Part shown: positions 19,381-28,873 of the stretch, one piece after another | How positions within the stretch are numbered: the stretch's first letter is position 1 | How the letters are laid out: each line of letters opens with the position of its first letter | Assembly: GCF_024347675.1 (NCBI RefSeq) | Contig: NZ_AP024881.1 | Location: forward strand, 2,542,001 to 2,606,000 | DNA: 64,000 nt | Source of the DNA: Vibrio ishigakensis | GTDB taxonomy: Bacteria > Pseudomonadota > Gammaproteobacteria > Enterobacterales > Vibrionaceae | Direction: 5' to 3' | Position numbers and translations under genes: made by a program | Notes under the pieces: generated by a model | What the model saw: only the letters and a program-made list of their open reading frames with translations | The model's database searches: none | What the model was told of the DNA's origin: nothing

Positions 19381-20337
19381 TTACTTCAGGTTTTCAGGGA
19401 TCTTATAGCCGTTCTCTTCGAACCATTTCACCGCACCTGGGTGCCATTTAATTGTAGTATTGTGGATGTAGTTCTCTGGAATCGTGGTTTTCGCAGACTT
19501 ATGAATACGCATCATGTCGTCGTGCTGTCCCATTACTATGCTCACTACCTTGTAAACAAAGTCATCATCAAGAGAGGCATTCGCGATAGCGAAGTTCCAC
19601 ATAGAAACTACGTTAGAAGACTTATCACCCAAAGTTGTATAGGTCGAAGCTGGGATCTCGAAAGGAGAAACAGGGAACTCGCTAGTGATCTTAGCGATCT
19701 CATCATCAGACATAGAGATGATGTTGATCTTTTGCTGTACCTCTAGCTGACTCACCGCTGGAATTGGAATACCCGCTGCAAAGGCGATCACATCGATCAA
19801 TCCATCTTGAAGCTGTCCAACTAAGTCGTTCCAACCACCATTACGTTTTTGATAGTCCACGCCCAGCATGGTTAGCATCTTAGGGAAGTAAGTGTCTGAG
19901 GTTGAACCCGCTGGACCGAAACCGATCTTCGCACCTTTAGGGATCTCAGAGATCGAAGTGATACCAGATGAAGAAAGGGTCGTGATAGAGAATGGAGTCT
20001 GATACATAGGGAAGATTGCACGCACCTGATCCATCTTCATACCTGGCATCAGTGGGCTTTTGCCGGCAAGGGCCTCAGAGGCAGGTCCCATGGTCGTCAA
20101 ACCAAATTCAAGCTCACCTGTGTGTACCAAGGCGAGGTTCTGCGTTGGTCCACCGGTTACCTCACCACCACCAGGGATACCTAGCTTACTCGACACTAGG
20201 TTTGCCCAGCCCGAGCCATAGGTGAAATAGGTACCACCCTGAGATGCTGTGCCTACGGTGAAGCTTTTTGGCATCTCAGCCACAGCCGCACCGGATACAG
20301 TAAGCGCCAGCAGGGCACCGAAGATTTTCTGTTTCAT
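19381..20337 (-). CDS. TRAP transporter solute-binding protein, TAXI family
   Basis: 318 aa. A signal peptide (hydrophobic residues 5-18, cleavage near VA-E, about residue 20) precedes the mature domain with TVGTASQGGTYFTYGSGWANLVS, the hallmark opening of the TAXI family, and GEVTGGPTQNLALVHTGELEFG. It delivers substrate to the downstream fused permease. Some TAXI proteins bind glutamate or similar acids; no specificity is claimed here. It is the first gene of a two-gene unit running away from proC. Confidence 0.93.
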   Translation of the reverse strand: MKQKIFGALLALTVSGAAVAEMPKSFTVGTASQGGTYFTYGSGWANLVSSKLGIPGGGEVTGGPTQNLALVHTGELEFGLTTMGPASEALAGKSPLMPGMKMDQVRAIFPMYQTPFSITTLSSSGITSISEIPKGAKIGFGPAGSTSDTYFPKMLTMLGVDYQKRNGGWNDLVGQLQDGLIDVIAFAAGIPIPAVSQLEVQQKINIISMSDDEIAKITSEFPVSPFEIPASTYTTLGDKSSNVVSMWNFAIANASLDDDFVYKVVSIVMGQHDDMMRIHKSAKTTIPENYIHNTTIKWHPGAVKWFEENGYKIPENLK

Positions 20338-20687
20338 GTTGTGACGTCCTATCTAGTTATTATTACCGAGGATCTATTGACCTTATGCAATTAACTGTTG
20401 CTAGAGTCAGAAGGCCAATAGCCCCTGAAAAGGCATAAAAATCATAAACTTCAGAAATTAATGCTCCGTAAACAAATTGTTAATACCAAGTTTAATTTGG
20501 TCAATCTTCGTACGGGAAAAGTGTGTGATAAAAGCACTTATTAACTAGGTTCTGTGACAGGCATCGATTAATATTCAAATGGTATGAGTAGGGCCTGTTG
20601 CTGAGTTTTCGAATTAGGTTGCTTACACTGGTTCTAAAGTAAGATAATCTGCCTTTAATAAAAGGTTTCTAGACAAGGATTCGTAGC
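20338..20687. other. Intergenic region between TAXI receptor and proC
   Basis: 350 bases of AT-rich DNA separating divergent genes. A candidate proC promoter is TTGCTT (20619-20624), 18-base spacer, GATAAT (20643-20648). No ORF with a ribosome site, RNA fold or repeat was recognised. Confidence 0.5.
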
Positions 20688-21515
20688 TTGGCACAGATTG
20701 AACACAGAAAGATTGCCTTTATTGGTGCAGGCAATATGGCTCGCTCTATCATCGCGGGATTGGTTGAAAGCGGATATCCAGCACAAAACATTACTGCGAC
20801 GGCCCCTAGCCCAGACAGAAGAGATGCGTTAGCACAAGAGTACGGTATTCAATCTACGTCTGAAAACCTACAAGCCGCCGAACAAGCTGATGTGCTAGTT
20901 CTATCGGTAAAACCACAGATTATGGAGCAGGTTCTGGCACCTTTTGCCGAGCTAGACCTTTCAAGCAAACTCGTTATCTCTATTGCTGCAGGCATCACAG
21001 TACCGCGTCTTGCAGAGATGCTAGGCACACCAGCAGACATCATTCGTGTTATGCCAAACACCCCCTCCCTGCTTGGTTTGGGTATGAGTGGACTATACGC
21101 CCCTGAATCTGTTTCTGATTCAGACAAGCTATACGCAGGGCAGCTTATGGAAGCAGTTGGCAAGGTATGCTGGGTTGAACAAGAGTCTGGCATCAACAAC
21201 ATCATTGCAGCAGCGGGTAGCTCTCCTGCGTATTTCTTCCTATTTATGGAAGCGATGCAAAAAGAAGCTCAAGCGCAGGGCTTCTCTGAAGAGACCGCTC
21301 GTGAGCTGGTTCAACAATCTGCACTGGGCGCAGCACAAATGGTGGTAGCTAACCCTCAGCTTGATCTTGAAACCCTTAGAGCCCAAGTTACCTCAAAGGG
21401 TGGCACCACAGCACAAGCCATTGAAACCTTTAAAGATCACAAACTTCCGGACACGGTATCAGCGGCAATGCGCGCTGCTATCAAGCGTGCGGAAGAGATG
21501 GAATCCCTATTTTAA
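20688..21515 (+). CDS. proC: Pyrroline-5-carboxylate reductase
   Basis: 275-aa NADPH enzyme making proline. The Rossmann motif IAFIGAGNMARSIIAGL opens the protein, and the C-terminal AAAGSSPAYFFLFMEAM and VTSKGGTTAQAIETF are family signatures. The start is TTG: an AAGGAT site lies seven bases upstream and there is no in-frame ATG near the conserved N-terminus. It heads the five-gene unit proC-yggT-DUF4426-rdgB-hemW. Confidence 0.95.
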   Translation: MAQIEHRKIAFIGAGNMARSIIAGLVESGYPAQNITATAPSPDRRDALAQEYGIQSTSENLQAAEQADVLVLSVKPQIMEQVLAPFAELDLSSKLVISIAAGITVPRLAEMLGTPADIIRVMPNTPSLLGLGMSGLYAPESVSDSDKLYAGQLMEAVGKVCWVEQESGINNIIAAAGSSPAYFFLFMEAMQKEAQAQGFSEETARELVQQSALGAAQMVVANPQLDLETLRAQVTSKGGTTAQAIETFKDHKLPDTVSAAMRAAIKRAEEMESLF

Positions 21516-21539
21516 ATCTATATCAAACAAGGAATTGCA

Positions 21540-22109
21540 ATGAACTCTATGCAGTTTTTGGTCAACACCTTTTTCGACCTTTATATCATGATTGTTATCC
21601 TGCGCATCTGGCTACAAGCGGCGCGCGCTGACTTCTACAATCCGTTTTCACAGTTTGTCGTTAAGGCAACACAACCAGTAGTTAAACCTCTACGTCGCAT
21701 CATTCCATCTATCGGCAGTATTGACCTAGCGACAGTGCTATTTGCGTATGTGCTTTGTGTACTTAAGTTTGTCCTACTGATGACCATCGCCTCGAATGGC
21801 GCTATGGGCTTTAGTCCTGACCTACTCATTATTGGCCTAATGGCTCTGGTTAAAGCAGCTGGTACTCTACTATTCTGGGTTCTTATCCTACGTGCAATCC
21901 TTAGCTGGGTTAGCCAAGGTCGTAGCCCTATCGAGTATGTATTCCATCAACTGACTGAGCCAATGCTTGCTCCGATCCGCCGCTTTATCCCAGCGATGGG
22001 CGGACTAGACTTAAGTGTACTGGTGCTGTTTATCATTCTTCAGTTCGCTAACTTCTTAATTGGCGACCTGACTAGCAGCCTATTCGGTCCTATCTGGTAC
22101 AGCTTGTAA
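21540..22109 (+). CDS. yggT: YggT family integral membrane protein
   Basis: 189 aa with two YggT repeats. Each has a hydrophobic helix then a conserved polar stretch: RADFYNPFSQFVVKATQPV in the first and RSPIEYVFHQLTEPMLAPIRRFIP in the second. The family is linked to osmotic stress tolerance and cell shape in some bacteria, without a clear mechanism. The ATG follows AAGGAATT. It lies 24 bases after proC. Confidence 0.92.
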   Translation: MNSMQFLVNTFFDLYIMIVILRIWLQAARADFYNPFSQFVVKATQPVVKPLRRIIPSIGSIDLATVLFAYVLCVLKFVLLMTIASNGAMGFSPDLLIIGLMALVKAAGTLLFWVLILRAILSWVSQGRSPIEYVFHQLTEPMLAPIRRFIPAMGGLDLSVLVLFIILQFANFLIGDLTSSLFGPIWYSL

Positions 22110-22126
22110 CTTCTCAGGGGGATATA

Positions 22127-22570
22127 ATGAAAAATGCTCTGATCCGATTCCTATCTTTAGTGGCCTTTATCAGCTTCGCAGCACCTAGCATGGCGGAGCA
22201 GTTTATGCGCTTTAAGGATATCGAAGTGCACTACTCAGCATTTAACTCCACCTTTATCCCCGCTGAGGTTGCGCGCGAGCTGAAACTCAAGCGAAACCCT
22301 TATGTTGCGCTGATCAATATCAGCGCCCTCGACCTCTATACCGTGGGCAAGAAAGCAACCCAAGTCTCTCTCAAAGGACAGGCTAAAAATCTAGTCGGCA
22401 ACACCCGAAAACTAGATTTCAAGCAAATCCAACAAGGTGAAGCTATTTACTACATTGCCGAGCTTCCTATCACTGAGAACGAGACCTTCAGCTTTGAAAT
22501 CAATGTTGATGGTGGCAATAAAGGCAGTGGCATCCTCAGATTCAACCAAACCTTTCATATTCAGGAGTAA
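22127..22570 (+). CDS. DUF4426 domain periplasmic protein
   Basis: 147 aa with a signal peptide (residues 1-23, ending SMA-E). The mature part begins EQFMRFKDIEVHYSAFNSTFIP, a DUF4426 hallmark. Function unknown; the family is common in Vibrio and Pseudomonas between yggT-like genes and rdgB. A GGGGGA site lies close before the ATG. The rdgB start follows three bases after its stop. Confidence 0.85.
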   Translation: MKNALIRFLSLVAFISFAAPSMAEQFMRFKDIEVHYSAFNSTFIPAEVARELKLKRNPYVALINISALDLYTVGKKATQVSLKGQAKNLVGNTRKLDFKQIQQGEAIYYIAELPITENETFSFEINVDGGNKGSGILRFNQTFHIQE

Positions 22571-22573
22571 CCC

Positions 22574-23179
22574 TTGAGCGCATCTCAAAAACTTGTATTA
22601 GCAACCGGCAACCAAGGCAAGGTTCGCGAAATGGCGAGCCTACTCGCGGACTTTGGTTTCGATGTTAGAGCGCAAAACGAGTTCAACGTTTCTGAGGTAG
22701 CCGAGACCGGCACTACCTTTATCGAGAATGCCATTATCAAGGCGCGCCATGCAGCCAAAGAGACAGGTCTTCCGGCTATCGCGGATGACTCGGGTCTAGA
22801 GGTCGATTTTCTACAAGGTGCTCCAGGTATCTACTCTGCTAGATTTGCAGGTGAAGGCGCTAGCGATCAGCAAAACCTAGATAAGCTACTGCAAGAGATG
22901 CAAGGCGTTGCGACAGAAGAACGCTCTGCTCGCTTCCACTGTGTACTGGTTTATATGCGTCATGCTGAGGATCCAACCCCAATCGTCTGTCACGGCAAGT
23001 GGGAAGGACGCATCCTAGAAGAAGCTCATGGTGAAAACGGCTTTGGCTATGATCCTGTGTTCTTTGTGCCTGAAGATGGCTGCGCCTCTGCCGAACTTGC
23101 TCCACAGCGTAAGAAAGAACTATCACACCGCGGCAAGGCTCTAACTCTGCTATTCCAAGAGCTGAAAAAGGTTCTATGA
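22574..23179 (+). CDS. rdgB: XTP/dITP (non-canonical purine NTP) pyrophosphatase
   Basis: 201-aa HAM1/RdgB enzyme that hydrolyses dITP, XTP and ITP to the monophosphates, keeping deaminated purines out of DNA. Seen: [17 protein letters not shown], the catalytic [33 protein letters not shown] and the C-terminal SHRGKAL. It starts with TTG behind a clear AGGAG at six bases. Its TGA overlaps the ATG of hemW, so the two are coupled. Confidence 0.95.
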   Translation: MSASQKLVLATGNQGKVREMASLLADFGFDVRAQNEFNVSEVAETGTTFIENAIIKARHAAKETGLPAIADDSGLEVDFLQGAPGIYSARFAGEGASDQQNLDKLLQEMQGVATEERSARFHCVLVYMRHAEDPTPIVCHGKWEGRILEEAHGENGFGYDPVFFVPEDGCASAELAPQRKKELSHRGKALTLLFQELKKVL

Positions 23180-24354
23180 GCACCCTAGTTCCACCGCCTC
23201 TCGGTCTGTATATCCACATTCCTTGGTGCGTGCAGAAATGTCCTTACTGTGACTTTAACTCCCACGCACTCAAGGGTGATATCCCAGAACAGCTCTATAT
23301 CGATGCATTGCTAGAAGACCTAGCAACCGACATCGAAAAATACAGCGATTCTGTACAAAATAGAGAGCTGACCTCCATCTTTATCGGTGGTGGTACCCCG
23401 AGCCTTATCTCCGAGGGTGAGATAGCTAGGCTTCTTAAAGGGGTCGAAGCAAGAATCCCATTTTCTGACAACATAGAAATCACTATGGAGGCTAACCCAG
23501 GCACCATAGAGGCTGAGCGTTTCGCTAAATATGTTGAAGCTGGGGTTACCCGTATCTCTATTGGAGTGCAGAGTTTTGAGCAGCAGAAACTAGAACGACT
23601 TGGTCGTATTCATGGTCAAGATGAAGCGGTTAATGCGGCTAAGCTTGCGCATAAGATTGGCCTAAACTGCTTTAATCTTGATTTGATGCACGGCCTTCCA
23701 GACCAAAGCATCGATCAGGCGCTGAGAGATCTAGATAAAGCGATCGAACTCGCTCCACCGCACCTGTCTTGGTATCAGTTGACCATAGAACCAAACACTA
23801 TGTTCTACTACAAGACGCCAACTCTACCCGATGACGATGACCTATGGGATATCTTCGAACAAGGGCACAAGAGACTCACAGACGCAGGCTATGTGCAGTA
23901 CGAAATCTCTGGCTACAGCAAACCAGGATATCAATGCCAGCACAACCTCAACTACTGGCGCTTTGGCGACTATCTGGGGATCGGCTGTGGTTCTCACGGC
24001 AAGCTGAGTTTTGAAGATGGTCGCATTATCCGCACCACCAAGATTAAACACCCTAGAGGGTATCTAGCCGCTTATCAAAACATGGTAAAGCCATACCTTG
24101 ATAGTGAGCACAATGTGGAACAAGTAGACCGTCCGTTTGAGTTCTTTATGAACCGCTTCCGCTTGATTGAAGCCTGCCCTAAGCAGGACTTTATCGATAC
24201 TACTGGCCTGCCATTGAGCTCGATTCAAGAAACAATCGATTGGGCTCTGGAGATGGAATACCTCACCGAGAGTGATACCCATTGGCAGATCACGCAGAAA
24301 GGTAAGTTGTTTTTAAATGACTTGCTTGAGGCGTTTATGGCTGAGGAAGAGTAG
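23176..24354 (+). CDS. hemW: Radical SAM heme chaperone HemW
   Basis: 392 aa. The N-terminal [20 protein letters not shown] motif has the Cx3Cx2C iron-sulfur binding pattern plus the following CDFNSH seen in HemW (formerly mistaken for HemN). [10 protein letters not shown] and TMEANPGT are radical-SAM core stretches, and a HemN C-terminal domain ends the protein. It inserts heme into target proteins; it lacks the full oxidase features of HemN. Start overlaps the rdgB stop by four bases. Confidence 0.94.
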   Translation: MSTLVPPPLGLYIHIPWCVQKCPYCDFNSHALKGDIPEQLYIDALLEDLATDIEKYSDSVQNRELTSIFIGGGTPSLISEGEIARLLKGVEARIPFSDNIEITMEANPGTIEAERFAKYVEAGVTRISIGVQSFEQQKLERLGRIHGQDEAVNAAKLAHKIGLNCFNLDLMHGLPDQSIDQALRDLDKAIELAPPHLSWYQLTIEPNTMFYYKTPTLPDDDDLWDIFEQGHKRLTDAGYVQYEISGYSKPGYQCQHNLNYWRFGDYLGIGCGSHGKLSFEDGRIIRTTKIKHPRGYLAAYQNMVKPYLDSEHNVEQVDRPFEFFMNRFRLIEACPKQDFIDTTGLPLSSIQETIDWALEMEYLTESDTHWQITQKGKLFLNDLLEAFMAEEE

Positions 24355-24390
24355 CGATCAGCTATCAGTGAAAGAAACTCCCACCTACAG

Positions 24391-24416
24391 ATGCCGGCTC
24401 AAGAGCATACCGGCAT
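24391..24416. repeat. Small intergenic palindrome
   Basis: ATGCCGG / CCGGCAT arms around a 12-base loop, in the gap between convergent hemW and glsB. It resembles short dispersed palindromes common in Vibrio intergenic DNA (from memory). Confidence 0.5.
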
Positions 24417-24465
24417 GACGTGTTCTGAATAATGATGATAGTAAAGAAAGCCCCCTGAGAGACCG

Positions 24466-24497
24466 TCATCCCGGAAGCGCATCGCGTTATCCGGGAT
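24466..24497. repeat. Small intergenic palindrome (ATCCCGGA type)
   Basis: Arms ATCCCGGA / TCCGGGAT (24468-24475 and 24490-24497) are perfect; the 14-base loop contains a second small GCG/CGC symmetry. Flanked by GTC. Likely a member of a dispersed repeat family; could also act as a transcript end for glsB and hemW. Confidence 0.55.
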
Positions 24498-24518
24498 CTT
24501 CCACCTAAGGAAGGTCAG

Positions 24519-25439
24519 TTAAAAAATCGAACGTCCGATTCGCTCAGACAGCAACTCTAGCGCTCTAGTACCCGCCAGCGAGTTCCCGGAAGCATCAAGC
24601 TCAGGCGACCAAACCGATATCGTCATCTCCCCAGGCACAACAGCGATGATCCCACCACCAACACCTGACTTGCCAGGCATCCCAACACGATAAGCAAACT
24701 CTCCCGCGCCATCATATAGACCACAGGTAGCCAACAGCGCGTTAAGCTGCTTGGTTTGAGTCGCAGAAACCACTCTCTTACCCGTCTGCACCGATACACC
24801 CTTGTTAGCCAGATAGCTAAAGGTCTTAGCCAAATCCACACAGCTCATCTTAAGGGCGCAGGCATAAAAGTAGTTCTGCAGAACCGGAATAACCTCACTA
24901 TTGAAATTACCAAACGAGCGCATCAGATAAGCGATAGCAGCGTTACGATCGCCGTGCATCATCTCTGAGGCAGCAACTATCTTGTCGTAGATGATATGCG
25001 AGTCACCAGAAAGCTCTCGTACAAACTCCAGAAGATACTGACGCGGTGCCGATAGGCGGCAGTTAAGCAAGTCGGCGATAATAATAGCGCCTGCGTTAAT
25101 AAAGGGATTGCGCGGTACACCCTGCTCCATCTCAAGCTGGATCATGGAGTTAAAGGCCTGACCTGACGGCTCTTTACCTACTCGAGCCCAAATCTCTGGT
25201 TGATCATAAAGACGCATTGCCATCGTCAAGCTAAGCGCCTTAGAGATAGACTGAATAGAGAAAGCCTCATCGGCATCCCCAGCCTTAAGCACTTCACCCT
25301 CATTGGTATAAACCGCGATACCTAGCTTATGATTCGGTACCCTAGCGAGAGCTGGAATATAATCAGCAACCTTCCCTTGCCCTATCAATGGAGTCACTTC
25401 TTCTAGAATATCTTGCAGAATTTGAGTAGTAGGTTTCAT
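24519..25439 (-). CDS. glsB: Glutaminase
   Basis: 306-aa serine-dependent glutaminase converting glutamine to glutamate and ammonia. The beta-lactamase-like Ser-X-X-Lys motif is seen in [16 protein letters not shown], with [17 protein letters not shown] and the C-terminal [18 protein letters not shown]. Length is standard. The ATG has AAGGTGAG upstream. It is last in a row of minus-strand genes (trmB, methyltransferase, glsB) but has a terminator in front of it, so it is probably transcribed alone. Confidence 0.95.
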   Translation of the reverse strand: MKPTTQILQDILEEVTPLIGQGKVADYIPALARVPNHKLGIAVYTNEGEVLKAGDADEAFSIQSISKALSLTMAMRLYDQPEIWARVGKEPSGQAFNSMIQLEMEQGVPRNPFINAGAIIIADLLNCRLSAPRQYLLEFVRELSGDSHIIYDKIVAASEMMHGDRNAAIAYLMRSFGNFNSEVIPVLQNYFYACALKMSCVDLAKTFSYLANKGVSVQTGKRVVSATQTKQLNALLATCGLYDGAGEFAYRVGMPGKSGVGGGIIAVVPGEMTISVWSPELDASGNSLAGTRALELLSERIGRSIF

Positions 25440-25460
25440 TGCTCACCTTCTTCGGGGGAT

Positions 25461-25483
25461 AAAAAAGCCAACATCACGTTGGC
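25461..25483 (-). terminator. Terminator after the Trm11-like methyltransferase
   Basis: GCCAAC / GTTGGC stem with a 5-base loop and six T on the minus strand. Confidence 0.85.
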
Positions 25484-25511
25484 TTCTCTTTATTCTTATT
25501 ATGGTCGCAGG

Positions 25512-26543
25512 TTAAGGTTTAACTGCAATAAAGATGTTTCGATTAATAGACTGGTCAACGCGATGCAGATAACCAATATAAGGCTCCTCATCCATCACCT
25601 TAAAGCCTTGGCTCTCAAACAGTTCAGCTAGCTGCTTCCATTTCAGCGTAAACTCATTAAACGAAAGTACGATTGCGCCTTTTGGCTTGAGCACCTGCTT
25701 CCACGCTGGTAGCGCTTCCTCTAAAAGCTCCAAAGGGCTACGAGCCATCTTGGTATCTTTGGCGTTCTTACTGCCGTGCTGAACACCGTAAGGAAGGTCC
25801 GATACCATCACATCACAGCTGTTCTTCTTTACGATCTGGTTAATGATTCGAGTGTCAGCCGCATATAGCTTCATGCTCTGTGCTTGGTCATTGGCAAACG
25901 CTTCTTTTGAGTGAGCCGCCTGCAGAGCAAAGCCATCAGCAACCTTTTTACCACCAGCACCAGTACGTTTCTCTTTGGTTACCTTATGCTTAAAGCGACC
26001 ATTTTTCATGTACTTAACAATGAAAGTTTGCGTCTCTTGCACCCATTTGGCGTTGATCTCGACACCCATCACATCTAGGCCTTGGATCAAGCCCTCATAA
26101 AGGGTGGTGCCTTTACCACACATAGGATCCATCAAGCATTTCTGTTCGCTATTTGTCGCGGCAGCACTCAAACCTAAATTCACCATCAAGCGAGTAAACT
26201 GCTCGTTGGTCTTGCCTGTGTAGCGCAGGATCTGACTCATGCTCTCAGGGAAGGTATTGAACGGCGTTGGCTGCAATGGCTTAAGCAGACCACCTTCAAC
26301 AACTTGAAAGATAGCGTAGTAGATAGATGATGCTGAAATACGGGTCAGCTGAGCCTCGTTTAGTTCTTGCTCACTCTCAAACACCAAGGCAGCAGGAAGA
26401 CCAATCTCTTTTTCTGTAACCTCAGTGACTGTCAGACCCATAGAGTCCAAGATAGCCTTTAGCTCAGAACAAGCAATCTTAACTGCAGTATCAAAGTAGA
26501 TTCGGTTGTGTCCTGGGTTAGCAAGAATCGCGTACTGAAACAT
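25512..26543 (-). CDS. Trm11/THUMP-type RNA methyltransferase-like protein
   Basis: 343 aa. A SAM-dependent methyltransferase fold is visible: motif I-like MDPMCGKGTTLYEGLIQGLDVMGVEI and the catalytic VSDLPYGVQHG (a D-L-P-Y version of the N/DPPY motif used by amino-methylating enzymes). The layout resembles archaeal/eukaryal Trm11, which makes m2G10 in tRNA; a classic THUMP domain was not recognised in the N-terminal half. The TGKTNEQFTRLMVNLGLSAAA segment matches the TRM11-like family. It lies next to trmB, another tRNA methyltransferase. Substrate not proven. Confidence 0.72.
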   Translation of the reverse strand: MFQYAILANPGHNRIYFDTAVKIACSELKAILDSMGLTVTEVTEKEIGLPAALVFESEQELNEAQLTRISASSIYYAIFQVVEGGLLKPLQPTPFNTFPESMSQILRYTGKTNEQFTRLMVNLGLSAAATNSEQKCLMDPMCGKGTTLYEGLIQGLDVMGVEINAKWVQETQTFIVKYMKNGRFKHKVTKEKRTGAGGKKVADGFALQAAHSKEAFANDQAQSMKLYAADTRIINQIVKKNSCDVMVSDLPYGVQHGSKNAKDTKMARSPLELLEEALPAWKQVLKPKGAIVLSFNEFTLKWKQLAELFESQGFKVMDEEPYIGYLHRVDQSINRNIFIAVKP

Positions 26544-26566
26544 TCTTTTTCCTATAGGGTAGAAAC

Positions 26567-26591
26567 CAAAAGCGATGCCTGATGCATCGCT
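26567..26591 (-). terminator. Terminator after trmB
   Basis: GCGATGC / GCATCGC stem with 5-base loop; minus-strand tail is TTTTGG. It separates trmB from the downstream methyltransferase. Confidence 0.7.
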
Positions 26592-26608
26592 TTATAGAGA
26601 GTAATCAA

Positions 26609-27328
26609 TTAAGCGTTACGCTTATATTTGATATCCCAAACGCCATGCCCTAGGCGATGACCACGCGCCTCAAACTTGGTCAATGGGCGCTCTTCTGGAC
26701 GAGGGATATAATCGCCCTCTTCAGCAATGTTCTCGTAACCAGGAGCTTGGTCCATGATTTCAATCATGTGCTCTGCATAGTTCTCCCAGTCAGTTGCCAT
26801 ATGGAAGATACCTGAGCCAAGAATCAATTTTTGACGAACCATCTCAGCAAAATCTAGCTGAACGATACGGCGCTTGTGGTGACGCTTCTTGTGCCATGGG
26901 TCAGGGAAGAATAGTTGTAGCGTATGCAGGCTTGAATCAGGAATCATGTTCGCAAACACTTCTACGGCATCGTGGCACATTACGCGGAGGTTAGTTACAC
27001 CTTCTTCACGTGCTAGCGCTAAACAAGCACCTACACCCGGGCGGTGCACTTCGATACCGATAAAGTTCTTATTCGGCGCATTTTTTGCCATCTCAACCAG
27101 AGAAGTACCCATGCCAAAACCGATCTCAAGCACTACAGGATTAGCGTTGCCAAACACCTCTTCCCAGTTCAGTAGTTGTTCTTGGTAATCGATGCCCATA
27201 GTTGGCCAGCACTCTTCCATGGCTGCCGCTTGACCTTTTGTTAGTCTACCTTCTCGACGTACAAAACTACGTACTTTACGTACTAGTTTTCCGTCTTCAG
27301 TGTATTCATTAGTCGTTACTTCGCTCAT
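26609..27328 (-). CDS. trmB: tRNA (guanine46-N7)-methyltransferase
   Basis: 239 aa. The family landmarks [15 protein letters not shown] (SAM site), [34 protein letters not shown] and the final [16 protein letters not shown] are all visible. It makes m7G46 in the tRNA variable loop. Divergent from mutY over a 144-base gap, as in many gamma-proteobacteria. Confidence 0.96.
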   Translation of the reverse strand: MSEVTTNEYTEDGKLVRKVRSFVRREGRLTKGQAAAMEECWPTMGIDYQEQLLNWEEVFGNANPVVLEIGFGMGTSLVEMAKNAPNKNFIGIEVHRPGVGACLALAREEGVTNLRVMCHDAVEVFANMIPDSSLHTLQLFFPDPWHKKRHHKRRIVQLDFAEMVRQKLILGSGIFHMATDWENYAEHMIEIMDQAPGYENIAEEGDYIPRPEERPLTKFEARGHRLGHGVWDIKYKRNA

Positions 27329-27472
27329 TGTTCTGCCTGTTCATCGATTAATCAAAGCGGGGATTATACTCAAGTCGCTACAATATGCGAGAATTTCACC
27401 ACTGTTCACCGCACTTGTGCTTGCAAATTATCTGAGTTGTGGTGCAATTTTAGCTCCTCTTAGCACTACACG

Positions 27473-28528
27473 ATGGAAAATTTAGTGACCCCTTTCGCTC
27501 AGCAGATCCTAACTTGGTATCACCAGTACGGACGTAAACACCTTCCTTGGCAACAAAACAAAACCGCATACAAGGTATGGCTCTCGGAAATCATGTTGCA
27601 GCAGACGCAAGTCGCTACTGTCATTCCCTACTTCGAGCGCTTCTTAGAGGAGTTTCCAGATATTGTCTCGCTAGCCGATGCCGATATCGATCAGGTATTG
27701 CACCTTTGGACCGGTCTTGGCTACTACGCTAGAGCAAGAAACCTGCATAAAGCAGCACAGATGGTTCGCGATGAGCACAATGGTGAGTTTCCAACTGAAT
27801 TTGAGGATGTGTTAGCGCTACCCGGAGTTGGTCGCTCCACAGCAGGAGCTATCCTTTCATCAGTCTACAATCAGCCTCACGCTATCCTCGACGGCAACGT
27901 CAAACGTGTATTGGCAAGAGCAAATGCTATAGGGGGTTGGCCGGGTAAGAAAACCGTTGAAAACCAATTGTGGGAAATTGCTGAGCAGCATACACCAAGC
28001 ACAGAAGTAGAGCATTACAACCAGGCAATGATGGATATGGGAGCCATGCTGTGCACCCGTAGCAAGCCTAAATGCACACTTTGCCCGGTGAAGAAACTGT
28101 GTGTTGCAAATAAGCAAAGTAATCCGCTTGATTACCCTGGCAAGAAACCGAAAAAAGAGAAACCGACTAAACAAACCACATTTCTTATTTTTCACTGCAA
28201 TGGTCAGGTATGGCTTGAAAAGCGCCCGCCAGCAGGTGTTTGGGGGGGGCTGCACTGCTTCCCTGAAACTGAATCAATCGATGATAATCAATCACTTAAA
28301 CCCGATAGAAAGCTAATAAAGAGTGAACAGATACTGATAAGCTTCAAGCACACCTTTAGCCACTATCACCTGGATATCACTCCAATTCTGTTCGATTTAT
28401 CCGACCAACCGACTCAAGTAATGGAACAGAATAAAGGTATTTGGTATAACTTATCTCAACCACAGCAGCTCGGATTGGCAGCCCCTGTAAAGGCTCTACT
28501 TTCAACGCTGCATCATGAATTGAATTAA
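27473..28528 (+). CDS. mutY: A/G-specific adenine DNA glycosylase
   Basis: 351 aa. The HhH-GPD glycosylase core has [13 protein letters not shown] with the catalytic Glu, the Hh[25 protein letters not shown] with the catalytic Asp, and the [4Fe-4S] cluster cysteines [17 protein letters not shown] (Cx6Cx2Cx5C). The C-terminal NUDIX-like domain (from about residue 225) reads 8-oxoguanine. A run of eight G (28242-28249, codons 257-259) encodes WGG at the start of a conserved [11 protein letters not shown] stretch; slippage there would remove the C-terminal domain. It heads mutY-yggX-mltC. Confidence 0.96.
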   Translation: MENLVTPFAQQILTWYHQYGRKHLPWQQNKTAYKVWLSEIMLQQTQVATVIPYFERFLEEFPDIVSLADADIDQVLHLWTGLGYYARARNLHKAAQMVRDEHNGEFPTEFEDVLALPGVGRSTAGAILSSVYNQPHAILDGNVKRVLARANAIGGWPGKKTVENQLWEIAEQHTPSTEVEHYNQAMMDMGAMLCTRSKPKCTLCPVKKLCVANKQSNPLDYPGKKPKKEKPTKQTTFLIFHCNGQVWLEKRPPAGVWGGLHCFPETESIDDNQSLKPDRKLIKSEQILISFKHTFSHYHLDITPILFDLSDQPTQVMEQNKGIWYNLSQPQQLGLAAPVKALLSTLHHELN

Positions 28529-28538
28529 GGACATTTCG

Positions 28539-28811
28539 ATGAGCCGTACCGTATTCTGCGAACATCTAAAGAAAGAAGCTGATGGCTTGGATTTTCAACT
28601 GTATCCAGGTGAGCTAGGCAAACGTATTTTTGACAACATCTCAAAAGAGGCATGGGCGCTTTGGCAAGGTAAGCAAACCATGCTTATCAATGAACACAAG
28701 CTAAATATGATGGACCCAGAGCACAGAAAGCGTCTAGAAACCGAAATGGTAAACTTTCTATTCGAGGGGAAAGATATCGTAATCGACGGCTATACTCCTC
28801 CGAGCAAGTAG
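28539..28811 (+). CDS. yggX: Fe(2+)-trafficking / oxidative-damage protection protein YggX
   Basis: 90 aa, the usual size. [20 protein letters not shown] carries the single conserved Cys near the N-terminus, followed by [20 protein letters not shown] and [15 protein letters not shown]. Protects iron-sulfur proteins against oxidants; pairing with the Fe-S enzyme MutY is the common gamma-proteobacterial arrangement. Confidence 0.96.
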   Translation: MSRTVFCEHLKKEADGLDFQLYPGELGKRIFDNISKEAWALWQGKQTMLINEHKLNMMDPEHRKRLETEMVNFLFEGKDIVIDGYTPPSK

Positions 28812-28826
28812 AACTCATCACCTATA

Positions 28827-28856
28827 AAGAGTGGCTATTAAGTCACTCTTTTTTAT
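28827..28856 (+). terminator. Terminator between yggX and mltC
   Basis: AAGAGTG / CACTCTT stem with a 10-base loop followed by a T-run; mltC would then need read-through or its own promoter. Confidence 0.65.
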
Positions 28857-28873
28857 ATCTTTATTGGCATCAA

